The notes beneath the pieces are model-generated. The model saw only the letters and a list, made by a program, of their open reading frames with translations, ran no database searches and was not told where the DNA came from. Of a stretch of 64,000 bases of DNA, positions 50,601 through 63,000 are shown in pieces (within the stretch, counting starts at the first letter, position 1; each line of letters opens with the position of its first letter). Position numbers and translations under genes: made by a program. The stretch comes from Lophius americanus (Eukaryota > Chordata > Actinopteri > Lophiiformes > Lophiidae): assembly GCA_037951165.1 (NCBI GenBank), contig JBBDHG010000151.1, positions 62,001 to 126,000 of the forward strand, given 5' to 3'.

Positions 50601-53600
50601 ATGTGTGATCATTGATTATGAAATCATCCAACATGTGGTGTCAAATCTAGCAGCGATGCATTTTCAGCACTAGTGAACGTCAGCTGCAGGTGATGTAATA
50701 CATTTGGGTGACTCAGTGCATTTTCCACATAGCTAGCTTAGCATGCAGATTGACCCAGTTGTGCCTTTTTCATCTGTTTTGCTCCTGACAGCAGAAAAAA
50801 TTTAAATCTGTTGTAGTATTATCTACTAGGACTTAGTCATCGATAGCATTGATGTAACTGTAGCCGCCTGTGTTTGCAGGGGTTTGTGTTTGGAACCCTC
50901 ACAGAATGGCTCCATATCTACAACATCTATCTGTACAGCAGCCTGTGGGTGCTGAACGGCCTACTGCAGTCAGCCGTATGGCCATCCGTCGTTGCCGTCA
51001 TGGGAAACTGGTTCGGCAAGTCTGGGTGCGTGAGATTCCTCTGTCTTTTGATATTTTGAATTCTATACTTATTTTGTTGCGACGGTTTCCATGGAAACAC
51101 TGTCTTTAAGCTGAGTCTGAAGGTTTTTTTTTCCATCTACCCCACATTTCATCTCTTGTGTTGAATGAGGGACAAAAATAATGGCGTAGTAATTAGGTCA
51201 CACTTTTTTGATGGACAGAATCGCATGGGAACAGTGAAACAATGTTTTGACAGGGTGGCATTTAAAACTTGTTAATCTCTTAAGTCGTTTTTGTTTATTT
51301 CAATATATTCATTGATTTACACATACAAACATCAACTTGAATTTAAAAACTTAAATGCTTTTCACAACACCAATTTCATATTTGGTCACTACTTGTGATG
51401 AATTATTTATAAAGCATGCAATTAGATCCATTTTTTAAATCATCTCACAGCGCTAGAATAAACCTACTCAACATTCAACTTTGGAAAGTTGATTTTTAAG
51501 CTGTGTCTCTGTCTTTTAAGATGTTTTACCTTTAAATATAGTGATTCTACTAAAATTGTATTTTTATTCATGACTTTATGATGGAACGATGATTTTAAGT
51601 TGACTTTCAAGTTGGTCTTCTTCTACTTAGCGTCATTTCAAAACAATTTCCACTTCTGTAACCTGAACACGGGAATGGAGGGTATTTTCACATACTGATG
51701 CAATTTTTGTCCTCAACTTCAGCTAACTGAGCTTACAATTGAACCTGGTGTTGTTTTCTAGTCGCGGCTTTGTGTTCGGCATGTGGAGTGCTTGCGGATC
51801 TGTAGGGAACATCCTGGGGGCCTTCCTGGCTTCTAGTGTGCTCCAGTATGGATATGAGGTAACAGACTCGCTGACTTCACTTCTACCTTTTATTCTCAGC
51901 CGTTAAATTCTAACACGGTGTACTGTGTGTTGTCGTCTGCAGTATGCCTTCCTGATGACCTCAGTGTTGCAGTTAGCTGGCGGGGTGGTGGTCTTCTTTG
52001 GCTTACTTGTCTCCCCAAAAGAAATCGGTAAGGAAAAGACAAACTAATTTGTGTGCTTCATCTGTCTTTAGGCGCATCCCAGCATTTCATAAAAGTCTGT
52101 TTGATGAAATCCTATTTCCTGATTGTGTGGCTGTAATCTTGCATGGATCAGATTTCTGCTTTTTCAACAAGACCACCGAGGCTGTGTGTACTTTAAATTA
52201 ACCTTATTCCCACGGAAGTCACTTCCATCTTAGACAAACTTAAAGTTGGAAAGTTAAAGGGCCTAAATTCCGGAGTGTCTTGTTTCAGGTTTGGGTTTGG
52301 AGGAGACCGCCCTCGGCACAGTCGAGCCGGTCTCAGAGAGCCACCAGCCTCTGATGACTGATGATGAGGATGAGGATGAGGTGGAGGTGTATAACAGGCA
52401 GCTGGATAAACCTGTGACCGAGGCTCCTAAAGCCATCGGTTTCTGTCAGGCGTTCTGTCTCCCTGGAGTGATACCTGTGAGTCCACAACTTCAGCCGTCA
52501 CCTCACATCGAGTGCTTTGATCCAACATCCCTAATTTGAGGTTAACGATAAAAGCCCAATGGTCACAGCATGTTAACTCTGTTTGAACTGCAGTATTCCC
52601 TGGCCTATGCCTGTCTGAAGCTGGTCAACTACTCCTTCTTCTTCTGGCTTCCCTTCTACCTGAGCAACAACTACGGCTGGAAGGAAGCCGATGCTGACCG
52701 CCTGTCAGTGTGGTATGATGTCGGAGGAATCCTCGGTGAGTGGCTGGCAAATGTGTTTATTTTATTTCATTCCATGTCGAATCACTGAATTAAGAGAAAA
52801 TTGTGTAGAGGAGAAGTAAACAATGTACATGGTTCTGGAGCAGGACAAGTAAGACAGAGTAACCCCAGTATTTCTACCAGCAAACAATAAGTCCACTTGT
52901 TTCAGATTCAGCTCTCTAGGATCACAAGCTGCCAAACTGACTGACAAAGTGGAAAACTATCCCTTTTCCCACATTTCAACAGGTTTATAGAAATCTTCAT
53001 GTCCTAAAGATAAAGGAAGAAATCCAGATTTGTACCAGCTCAAAGTTCAAACACCAGAATCGGTGACGGTGTTGAGGAGTGTTAGTGTCCATGGAATGAG
53101 TAACATGTAGGATCTAACTAGCAACAACGAGACATTGCCCAATTATATAATCAATTTCCTCTCATCCCAAATGTTTAATGAGTTATTGGGGGGGAAAGGT
53201 GAGGAAACAGGATGGTAAACATTTCCCTGTCTGAAAGAAGAGGAAGAAGAAGAAGAATGATATTGACCTGGTCTTTTTCATAATTCCATACATCAACATT
53301 TTAGTGTGAGATAAAACATCTGCGGTTTGTTTGAAGAGTATGGATGTAATTTTGTTTCTTTGTGTCAGGGGCCACCATTCAGGGCCTGATATCTGACCTG
53401 ATGGGGAAGAGAGCCCCTGTGGTGGGCGTGTCTGTGGTGCTGGCGATGGGAGCCCTGGTGGGATACAGCCGTGAGTAAAGAGTGAATAATGAAGTAACAG
53501 CAATCGCTTTAGTCAAAACGTTTGCCTTCACGGGCGATAAAATTTAATGCTTTTCTGTTCCCCCTGTGACGGGAAACTTTGGCCGTTGAGCTGTTGTAAT

Positions 53601-56600
53601 AAAAAACAACCAATTCAGGTTCCTGGAAACCTGGATGACTGATTTATACCACCTTCTGATGTTTTCTACATCAAATGCTCTCGAGATTCTCCCAGGAGAT
53701 AATGAGATAATCCTGGGCTCCAGCCTTCTATTAATACTTGTCATTTTTGTGGATTAATGCACACATTGAAAACGTTTATTTAAATGTTTTTCTCTATTTG
53801 GCTTCACCCCTTTTCTTTTCAGCATCTGGACTGAAGTTAAACAAAGTTAAACACTTGGATATGAAAAACTATTTTTCCGGTTACTCTGGCCGTCCCCTTC
53901 CTGGAAGTTCCTGACTCCTCCTTATTTACTGCTCATCCGAATGTCAAACATGGGCAACAAGGTGGAGCAGAGACTCTTTGGGTGGTGTGTTGGTACAACT
54001 AAACACAACGGGAGAGTCACTTAATTTGCATGAAAAATTACCAAAAACAACCAACTGTTCAAGTTCAGTTATTCAAATTAGCTGAGATGATGTCTAACAA
54101 TAAAAGGTGTGATGTGAAGCCGCCTGTGCAGCCATGAGCAGCTAAGTGTGTCGACAATTATTATTTATTATATATATAAATAATAATTATTATCACTGGT
54201 AGTTTGAACCTGAACCCCATTGAGGTGATGTGATTGGACCTGAACAGTGTAGCTCGTGCTCTAATATGACTGCTATGAAGCAGTTCTGCAAAGAAGAGCG
54301 GGACAAAAAAACTTTCTAGTTTACACAATATTTTCTCTCATTTTATCTGAGCTTTTCAGCCATTCAACCGTCTCTGCAGCAAGTCACTTATACCGTCTTC
54401 CTGTCTGTCCCCGGCTCTTCTGTCACATCTGTCACTTCCACGCATTGACTCTCGTGTCAGTTAGACACTGTTCCTTTTAACCAGACTCACTCTCCGACTC
54501 ACTCCGTGACTAACTCACTCAGCTATTACGGTCAGGGGGGTGGAAACCTATTCATTTGGGAGGGTTTTACATATTTGAGAACCTGTTTGCATCAAGTTTC
54601 AAAAACTTGAAATAACCGTGTTGTCCATCTCTTCCAGGGTTACCCAATGATGAGGTGCTGAACGGCCTTCTGCTGGCCATCACTGGCTTCTTAATCGGGG
54701 GTCCATCTGGTTTGATCTCTTCAGCCATATCAGCCGATCTGGGCAGACAGGAGGTTCTGAGGGGGAGGCAGGACGCTTTGGCTACAGTCACCGGCATAGT
54801 GGACGGAACTGGGAGTATCGGAGCGGCTGCGGGACAGGTGAATAACTATATCTCACTAAGATATAGAGAACAGAAGACAAGGACGCAGTAATAGTAAGAA
54901 AGTGAAGAATGGCGGAGTAGAGCTTCTTTTAATGACTCATGTACGGGTGGTAGATGCCGATCAGCCACATATTCTCAGGTCAAAGTAAAGCCAATCGCCT
55001 TAATCAAAGTAATATCTTTTACACCATGATGGTTTAAATACAATAAAGGGTTGGATCCATTTAATCGCTTCCAAAATAAGGCTTTACAAATATATGAGTG
55101 TCATCAGAATAGCCATGAAAATTAATTGCACACATCATTTACCCTGGAGGTAGCATACATAGAGTGAATAAAGGGGAGCCCAAACTAGATCACTGGGGGG
55201 CCCCCAAAAATAGAAGTGCATAATAAGGACATACAATGTCCTTATTGTTGAATGTGGAATGCCCTCCCTGACCATCTGAGGGCTCCACAGACGACTGACA
55301 CATTTAAAAAAAACTTAAAACTTTCCTTTTTAGCAGAACCTAAAACTTTAATTAACATTGCTGCTTTTTGGTCAGGTTTTTATATAGTCATTATTTTATT
55401 TTTTATTGATGCTTTTATCTGCTTTTACCTTGCAGCACTTTGAGATTTGATCCAAATTTAAAGTGCATCATAAATTAAAAGTATTATCATTATTATTATT
55501 ATTATAATACAGAGATCTGTGTAAAGACAGGAACCAATTTAACGCCACATCACTGATACCAACGATGCTCGTCAGGAAAATGTGTTTATGAGCAAATAAG
55601 TAGATGTTAAATATACATCTGAAAAAAGGGGGCAGCCTGGTGGCATTATTGGTACCACAGTTGTCCCACACGGTTCAAGGTTCCGTGTGGGAGGTTCTGG
55701 ATTCAAGGTTCTGGATTCAAGCCCACCTCTGACCTTGGGGCCTTTCTGTGTGGAGAGCGTATTTTCTCTCTGAGTTGGCTTTTTTCATACCACCTTCCTC
55801 CCACAGTCCAAAAACATGCGATGATGGTGAATCTAAGTCATTCAGACCCAAACTAAGTAAAGCTGGGCAGCACTCCTGTCTTTGAAGCTAACAGCAGAAT
55901 GTAGAATACTGTCTACAGATGTGCACACGCTTAAGAAGAAACACAGTTAGTCCCGTGAAACAAAGGCATTGGTAAAAGTAGAAGTATTGATTCTTTACTC
56001 GATTAAAAGGGAAAAAGTACAGGACACACCCAGAAATTGTCTTTTTCAGTTTTATTCTCCATTCAGGGTGAGATGAGTCTTGATGAAAGCTCACAATGAT
56101 AGAAAATAGAAAATAACTGAACGGAAAGTGTAGCGGCTAAAAGTAAAAAGATGTCTGAAAAAGAGAATACTCTAAAAACTCTATATTGGTACAATAATGA
56201 CCGTTAAAATAGTCCCCTCTTGTTTTTCCTCATCCACACTCATTTCTTCCGTTTTCTCACTGCAAAGCCGACCGATCGCTGCAGCAGTTTCATCATTTTT
56301 TCTCATATTGCACAGTATTTTTATAGAGAGATCAGTGGGGAGGAGAATTCACAGCGGAGACCGTTGACTGAGATGAAATCCTGTCATGTCTGATGAAATA
56401 TTATTTTAATCTGTGGATATTCTCATTACGTGCCTGATTAAACTCTGCTCTGAAAACTCCTTCAGTGTGAACCTGGCTTAAGTCCATCTGTTGATTCAGT
56501 GCTTGAAAGTAATGGTTATACTTTAAGTGCACTTACACTTACTGCTAACAGAGCCGGTCCAGCGACCATCGATGCATTATGGGTAATGATGTCAATTAGC

Positions 56601-57551
56601 CCCCGCTCCGGTTTGCTCTGCAGTCACACCCACTAATTGACATTTGACCTGATTTCTCTTGTCATAATCCTCCAGTACTTGGTGTCCCTGATCCAGAGCA
56701 GGCTGGGCTGGAAGTATGTTTTCCATTTCTTCACTATCACGGTAAGTTGAATTCATGGACCCGACAACGGGCCGTAGTCGACAAAGTTGACACTTTCATG
56801 ACTTCCTGAAACAATATTGACACCTGAGCTTTTGTTTCCTATGATGTTTCTTCTATTGTACAGGTGTCTACAGCATATTGATATGAATTTGTGTTTGTAT
56901 TGAGAATACGGACATACAAAGTGTCACCAAAACAGTCATCAAGGCACGGACTCCTCAGGACGCCTGAAGGTGTGCTGTGGTATCTGGTACCAAGATGTTA
57001 GCGAGCACGTCCTTAAAGTACTGGACTTTTGTCACGCATCACCTACAGATGCTTGTGTTCTTTGAGATCCGGGTAATTTGGAGACCAAGTCGCTCTCACA
57101 ACTTGTTGTGTTCCTCAGACCATTTTTGCAGAGTGGCAGGGAACATTATCCTGCTCAAAAAAAGGCACTGCTATTATGTGAATTAGTACTGATTCCATGA
57201 CATGGTGTTCTCGGCCTGCAGCGGTGTTAACGTAGGTGGTACATGTCACAGTGGCATCCACAGGCATGGCAGGACCCAAGAGTTCCCAGCAGAACCATTG
57301 CCCGAAACATCACCCTGCCAACCCCTGACAGTGGTTATAATGATAGGGCTGATGAGTTTAGATTTTTGGAATGTTCTTGCCCTTTTGTATCCAGAAATCT
57401 TATGCGTGTAATTGTATAATGTAAAAGGAAGATCATGTTTGTGATCTCCATGTTGCAGACGGGGGCCGGCATCCTGTTCATAGTCCCAATCGTCTTCAGA
57501 GAGATTCGTGACCTGTGGAGAGAGAGACACGCACAGCGCCATCAACTGTGA
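47643..57551 (+). CDS. slc37a3: solute carrier family 37 member 3, major facilitator transporter, 13 coding exons
   Basis: Plus-strand exons, all with consensus sites and kept frame: 47643-47719, 48517-48622, 48812-48904, 49782-49865, 50880-51025, 51762-51858, 51943-52027, 52289-52476, 52594-52735, 53369-53470, 54638-54837, 56676-56741, 57459-57551 (TGA). Total 1479 nt, 492 residues, close to the roughly 494 of human SLC37A3. Recognisable segments include HHHLAVFLLTFF (first membrane span), HSSRKTFSNVKVSI, the major-facilitator loop motif GDRWNLRY at about residue 101, AVMGNWFGKSGRG, YSLAYACLKLVNYSFFFW, ISSAISADLGRQE and ATVTGIVDGTGSIGAA. An acidic stretch (DDEDEDE) near residue 255 lies in the central cytosolic loop. 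The family comprises phosphate-linked sugar-phosphate exchangers of the ER; SLC37A3 is known to work with ATRAID in lysosomes to release nitrogen-containing bisphosphonates, and its natural substrate is uncertain. The chosen ATG has G at -3; an upstream in-frame ATG is absent. Confidence 0.95.
49390..49550 (+). repeat. interspersed repeat in slc37a3 intron 3
   Basis: GACTGTATTTATATACTG, then GGGGTTCAGCATCTTGCTCA, GATACTTGGACATGTAG and AACCAACGACCTTCAGAT form a common fish repeat consensus. No coding capacity seen. Confidence 0.55.
50060..50410 (-). mobile_element. Tc1-like transposase fragment in slc37a3 intron
   Basis: Minus-strand frame includes MVWRSKKESHSAKPFTHT and VKSGGGSLMPWGG (usual TVKHGGGSIMLWGC). 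Between coding exons 4 and 5. Confidence 0.7.
54156..54350 (+). mobile_element. Tc1-like C-terminal fragment with an adjacent AT palindrome
   Basis: 54,205-54,310 contains AACCCCATTGAGGTGATGTG and GCAAAGAAGAGCGGGAC, matching the C-terminal part of a fish Tc1 transposase (LNPIE / KEEW). Next to it, 54156-54168 and 54176-54188 are perfect 13-bp inverted arms around a 7-base AT centre. Confidence 0.55.
55225..55510 (+). mobile_element. 3' end of an L2-like LINE with ATT tail
   Basis: The frame LPDHLRAPQTTDTFKKNLK resembles the LINE ORF C-terminal LWNSLP..IR....FKKxLKTHL. It is followed by GCAGCACTTTGAGATTTG, AAAGTGCATCATAAAT and an ATT run, the usual 3' tail of this family in fish. Confidence 0.7.
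55625..55865 (+). repeat. SINE-like interspersed repeat in slc37a3 intron
   Basis: GGGGCAGCCTGGTGGCATT, GGTTCTGGATTCAAG, GGGCCTTTCTGTGTGGAG and TCCTCCCACAGTCCAAAAAC are the successive blocks of a common fish repeat with a tRNA-like head. An internal duplication (GGTTCTGGATTCAA twice) is present. Confidence 0.65.
56945..57400 (-). mobile_element. Tc1-like relic in the last slc37a3 intron, same family as at 17.4 kb
   Basis: GGTGTGCTGTGGTATCTGG, GAGACCAAGTCGCTC, GTGGCAGGGAACATTATCC and GTAGGTGGTACATGTCAC in order correspond to the antisense of a Tc1 transposase whose protein carries the DNAPCH box. Multiple small lesions. Ends about 60 bases before the final coding exon. Confidence 0.75.
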
Positions 57552-57861
57552 AGTCATCAACATCTGCCAGCTGAAATGTTTCTACTCCCATCAGAGACGA
57601 CACTGCAGGGCTGCTCACACACTCGCCTTTTAGGTGAGTTTAGTTCAGTGTATTATTTAGTGTTGGCGGGTAAAATTGGTAAAAATCTGCCACCGGCTTT
57701 GTGGGCGGCTAGAAAGTCTCTGAGCACAACACTAAAGTCTGATCCACTCATCAGATACTCAAACGTAAAGTCTGTACCTACGGTTTCAGAGCTTGAGACA
57801 AAGTGCCTGATTGAAAAAAAGGCTTTTCAAAGGGACCTGAGTTTTGTTGCAGAATATACTC

Positions 57862-57862
<1 letters not shown>

Positions 57863-57895
<33 letters not shown>

Positions 57896-57913
57896 TCATG
57901 TATATATATATAT
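57863..57913. repeat. TA microsatellite in the slc37a3 3' UTR
   Basis: TA dinucleotides with one CTCATG interruption. Confidence 0.9.
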
Positions 57914-58180
57914 TCTAGGATTTAAATGGATGTAAAACTTTGTAAAAAAAAAAATGTACATAAATGTCGGCCTTCTAATCTGAAGGGTTGTTGAAAAAAA
58001 AATGTAAGCCTTTTCTTACACCTGTATATTTGTATTTTAATTCTTATCGTTTTGAATGAGATCAGGGTTATTTCATTCAACCGTTCAGAATCTGGGGATT
58101 TGGGAAACGTCCGCCTCTCCGTTGACTTGATTTCTCTTGTTTTGTGCAATCAGGGTTTTAAACTTTTTACTGTAAAGTTT

Positions 58181-58404
58181 TGACATCATGGGAAGTGGTC
58201 GTCTTGATTCTGTCTGTGCTTGTGTGTCACACCCACTGACATCATGGGAAGTGGTCGTCTTGATTCTGTCTGTGCTTGTGTGTCACACCCACTGACATCA
58301 TGGGAAGTGGTCGTCTTGATTCTGTCTGTGCTTGTGTGTCACACCCACTGACATCATGGGAAGTGGTCGTCTTGATTCTGTCTGTGCTTGTGTGTCACAC
58401 CCAC
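58181..58404. repeat. 56-bp tandem repeat, four identical copies
   Basis: Units start with TGACATCATGGG at 58181, 58237, 58293 and 58349, all 56 bp apart and identical by eye; a partial TGACA follows at 58405. It sits in the slc37a3 3' UTR. Perfect identity implies a recent expansion (or an assembly effect). Confidence 0.95.
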
Positions 58405-59109
58405 TGACACTGACATTTTTTTTACCTTTTGTTTGCCCGAATGTTTACGTCTGAAGTCTCACCGTCTGAAGTCGGACCCTCGACCTCACACACACTGACA
58501 AAAACACAATTAGATGACATTACAGTGTGGCACATCTAACACACACTGAGCTGTAAACTGCAGACTGACACTACATGAAGGTTCTGCCTGCGTTTGTCTG
58601 TAACTGTGAATCGACGTCAGAACTTTGTAGCTAGTTATTTATGTTTAAAAGCAATGAAGGTAAAAATGAAAATAATCTTACTGCAGCATAACTACTCACC
58701 GTCATGATCTCGCATCGGTTTTAGGAAGGCAATGTTTGCACTGGCTACCTGCTAAGAATGCCAATCGTCATCCTGGGGAATAATATTTTGTCAAATTATG
58801 TCTTAAGAAATTAGAATTTGTCATTTTTCCAGCCGTTGGTGGAGAAAGAGAAGGAGATTTTTATTTATTTTTTATCCAGTGCATGCAGTGAAGTGAATCT
58901 CGGTACTTTTAAGGAGGGTTCCTTTCTTTCTGCTTTAGCATTGAAGCTTAACATTATACTTGCACTTCTGGTCTCCTTGAAACTGTCAAAGCAAAACTTG
59001 ATGAAAATGTGAATTAAATGATGTGAAAGAACCTGAAATGTGTAAATGTCTGCCGTGTGTTTGTTTGGTTTCTACGTTGCACCCAGCTGAATGCAAATTT
59101 AAAGTTTTT

Positions 59110-59115
59110 AATAAA
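59110..59115 (+). terminator. candidate poly(A) signal of slc37a3
   Basis: AATAAA about 1.56 kb after the stop codon; it is the first canonical hexamer I see in the 3' region. Confidence 0.5.
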
Positions 59116-59189
59116 TGCAAATTGCGTCGAGCACATTGTGAGAGTGTCTTGTATATGCTTGAAAAGTATTTAATAACCTGTAGTTATGC

Positions 59190-59610
59190 AAACCCTTGAA
59201 CTTCTCCAGGCGGCTTTTGATGTTTTACCCCCTCAGAAATATTGCCCCGCTGAGGTCAACTGTTTCCAACAGAGCCTTTGTGTCCCGCTTTCCTGTCAGG
59301 TTAACGATTCATTTCAAGGTTCTCCTTCTAACATTTAGAACCCTTTATGTTCAGACACCTGAGTCTACCTCTGACCTTCAGCGCCCCTCCCCAGTGGGTC
59401 TCACCGGTCGTCCCACCAGGATCTACTAACGCTCTAAATTAAAAACAAAAGGAGATGGCGCTTCTGAAGTTGTGGCTCCTAAACTTTGTAACTCTCTTTT
59501 ATACGGTTTGAAGCCGCCATCGCAATTCTATAAAAAGCAGCTGAACCCCCAGCTGTTCAGACGAGCCTTTATTACAACTTAAATGTCTTTTGGTCCTTTC
59601 AGTCCTAGCT
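59190..59610 (+). mobile_element. LINE ORF C-terminal relic
   Basis: Reads FKVLLLTFRTLY, then KTKGDG..E.VAPKLCNSL in another frame, and KKQLNPQLFRRAF. These are the conserved C-terminal pieces of an L2/Rex-like LINE ORF, frameshifted. Confidence 0.7.
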
Positions 59611-60039
59611 TTTATGACACTCGTTAAATATTTTTATATTTCTGGTATCATTTGTGACTTTATGGTTTCACATCCACCTTGTATAATTCTATTCGCCCTG
59701 ATTTTATTGGTCGTACCTCTTCATTGATTGTTCTTTTCTCCGTTTGTGAAGTTATTTACCTTGAAACGTGTTATTCTAAATAAATCTAGTGTAATAAATC
59801 TATTTTAAATAACTAGTGTTTAATGCAGGCAAAGTTAATGCTGTTCTCAAATAGTAACGAGCTTAAATCAGCTTTATTTGTTCGGAATAAATCCAGTTTC
59901 TCCCTCCTTAGGTTTGAGATACGCTTCCCCTTCTTCCTGGAATAATTTGCAGAAGGAACTGAAACTATGAACTATTTCAAATCCATCTTCAAAGAACGGA
60001 AAAAATATCCGTTCTTGACCTTTTTAATATCTATTCAGA

Positions 60040-63000
60040 TCATCATTAAATGCGGCAAATGAAAGTATTCCGCAATCCACCAGGGGGTGCTATTGATGCA
60101 TGAGGAAAATGTATTTTCCTTCCTCTGAAGATTAAATCCATGTTTCTATGTTTATGAAAACAAAGAAAAATCAGAGCAGAGTTTTTGTGGTTTGTATCAT
60201 CTTTCATTACAACTTTAATACTTTGATCACACGATGAAATCAAACATGTAAAAGGCAACAGTGCACCAACAACCCCAGAAATATATTTTTCTATACAACA
60301 GTCATCAAAACAGATACGATTCTGAACCCATTAAAAATACACTTCTTACATGTTCCAAGGATGCATTAAGCAGTATTAAATTAAAATACTGTTAATGCAA
60401 ATTGTGTACAGAGATTATCACACATTCATGCATATTCACAATTCCAATATTTTTTAAAAAAAGGGAACGCTACACCTGGATTTAGCTGCAACAGGACAGT
60501 CAGGAAAGAAAAGTTGGCTTGGGGCACAGTGTGACACGAAATAGAAAAATCTTGACATTCAGGATTTTTATGTATATTTTCACTTAAATCCGAAGAAAAA
60601 ATAATATCCTTTAACAATAATGATTCCAAATGTCATGAAATTCCTGAATGGTGCTTCAGTTTCCAATAAAGTATTGTTTTGTTTTTTTTATAGTTACCTT
60701 AGAAAAATAGTTCTCTTGTCAACAATGTTAAAAGTAGTGCAAAGATATGGTTTCAGAAATAACACAGTTAGTTATAGGCAAAAATAGGGATTATATAAAT
60801 CACAACCCTATTTATAAAACAATACAAACTCAAAATAAGTTAATAGACTTTAAAAGTTTCCTCTTAAATGCACTGAGAAAGGTGGGTGCACTCAAAAAAA
60901 AACACAAAAAGGTAGACGAACAAAACAAAAACAATCCTGACAAAGACTTTGAGTTCTGATATTTTGTAGGCCAGTGAACACACCGCCAGGTTTGGCGGTT
61001 GGAAGAATAAGATGATTGTGGACTATTTTTGTGCCGATTCTTCTGAGACCGAGGCGGTTAGTTCATGAAAGAGAGGCGGAGAGCCCTTCAAAAGGGGGAC
61101 GCAGACAAAAGCGTGTTTGATACGCAGGCCACTTGTCTGGCCAGAGATCCTTTGATCCAGAACGGGTCAGAGATGTTTTCTCCTCTCCTATTAAAGTTTT
61201 CCTCGTCCTTCCTCCCCCCGCGACTGTTCCCCCGCTCTGTCTATCTGTGGGAGAGCTGTCAAAGCAAAGCCCGGCAGAGAGAGAGAGAGAGAGAGGGGGG
61301 CAACAAAAGCTGCCCCCCTCTCCTCTTTGAGGGACAGAGTGGGCCCCTCTCTCACACACTGACTCTTTTACCTGATGTGAAACCCAACAGTGACCGCTGA
61401 GCCTCCACAGAAAAATAAGACCCAACCCGTTTAAGCTTGTGGATGCTAACAACCTGAGCTACACTGCTTTATTTTTTTTTCAATTTGTTTTTAAATGTTT
61501 TTTTACTCTTATTAATTATTTAGTGAGGTAGTAAGAGAGGGTTGATCCTGGAAAATGGCTTCTTTTTTTTTTCTTAATCCTTAATCCTTAATGCATACAA
61601 ATTGGAGCGACTACAGGTAGGGGATAAAGAATGGAACACGTCCTGTTTGGGACGCCACAGCTCTTATTTGAGTCAAGCGTATAAGATGTGTTGGCACGAT
61701 CAATGGGAAGATCCGGACGCCACCCTGAGTGACCCAGATCTGAACAGTCAGACATTGAGGGACATGGAGATGCGATATTGTTTCTGATTTAATGGCACAA
61801 CAATTTCCTCTTTGGCTCAAATACCTCAGCCGCCACAGCTTAAACGATGTGTTCACGCCGAGCCAAAATGCAAATAGTCGCTTTGCTTTTTTCAGGATTG
61901 TGCGAGTTCTCACGCAAAGATAAGGCTCGTTTATTCTCCACCTAAAAGACTTATGTCGATCGTTTCAAAGGTATTTGTGAACATTTCCGACGCACTTAAG
62001 AATACAGGCAAAATGGAGCAGTACCGCCGCTAAACACTTGGGGCACTGTAGTCGTAATCCAAGTTCTAACTTTTAAAAAAAAGGTTAAAGGATCTTGCAA
62101 TTATGTTTTGAAAATTTATCCCGGCGCACTAAAATCCACAAAAACAATTAAAAATGCTGCATGCCAGACCAGTAGGTGGCGATGTATGTTTTTCAGAACC
62201 AACACCCCAGAGCAAAGGTTGGTTAATGTTCGGCCGTTAAAGACGGACACATCGTTAAGGATAAGAACGAAACAGCAGTACCACCAGGAATCGCTAGGGG
62301 GCATCGCGCCATGATCCGAGCAAGACACGATAAAAGTCTTCAGACGCGACAAATAATAAACGTCAGACGTCGTAACATATTTAACATCTTCGAAATGCGT
62401 TCAACTACTTCTGTCCGACGTAGACGGGGTATAAATGAGCCTTAACTAAAACTTAAAATGCGAATATTGAAACAACCGACTTGACTTTTAGGACAGCAAG
62501 GCAAGAGAAAATGCAAAAGCTGTTCTGACTCTTCATTTAAACAGAAGAAGAAGAAAAAAAACAAAAAAGATCCAAAACGGAACCAAACGTTTGGAACCCT
62601 CTGAGCTGCAGCACAGTGATAAAACGCTGCGTTCTCTTCACGGAGAGACGCATTTTAAAAGCCACGAGGTGGAAACTGCACAAAGACGTTATGCTACATC
62701 GTTATTAGCTTAACATAAAGCTAAAAAAAAATAAAAATGACGAGATAAGGTTTTCTTTCGTTGAATATCTCTCGATAGATTTTTACAACATTTTGCAAAT
62801 ACTACAAAGCAAAAACTGATTTTTTTTTACAGAATATAGTCTGTAGAGGATTTGCTGTGTTGTGGCGGTGTAAAACATTTAAGGCCGATATTTTTATTAT
62901 TTATAGTTATTGAATTAAATTTTTGTTTTTGCAACGGTGGAGTTTGCGTGATAAAGACTCGTAGTCTAACTCGTAAGTCTCGACACCTTATCTTTACCTC

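Larger units (their letters stand above)
57552..59130 (+). other. slc37a3: slc37a3 3' untranslated region
   Basis: Sequence after the TGA stop, up to a downstream AATAAA at 59110-59115. It includes a TA microsatellite (57863-57913) and a 56-bp tandem repeat (58181-58404). No substantial ORF. The actual cleavage site is inferred. Confidence 0.6.

Noticed and set aside
57576..57935. ORF of 119 codons after the slc37a3 stop
   Set aside because: In the 3' UTR and runs into a TA microsatellite (YIYIYI); no homology.
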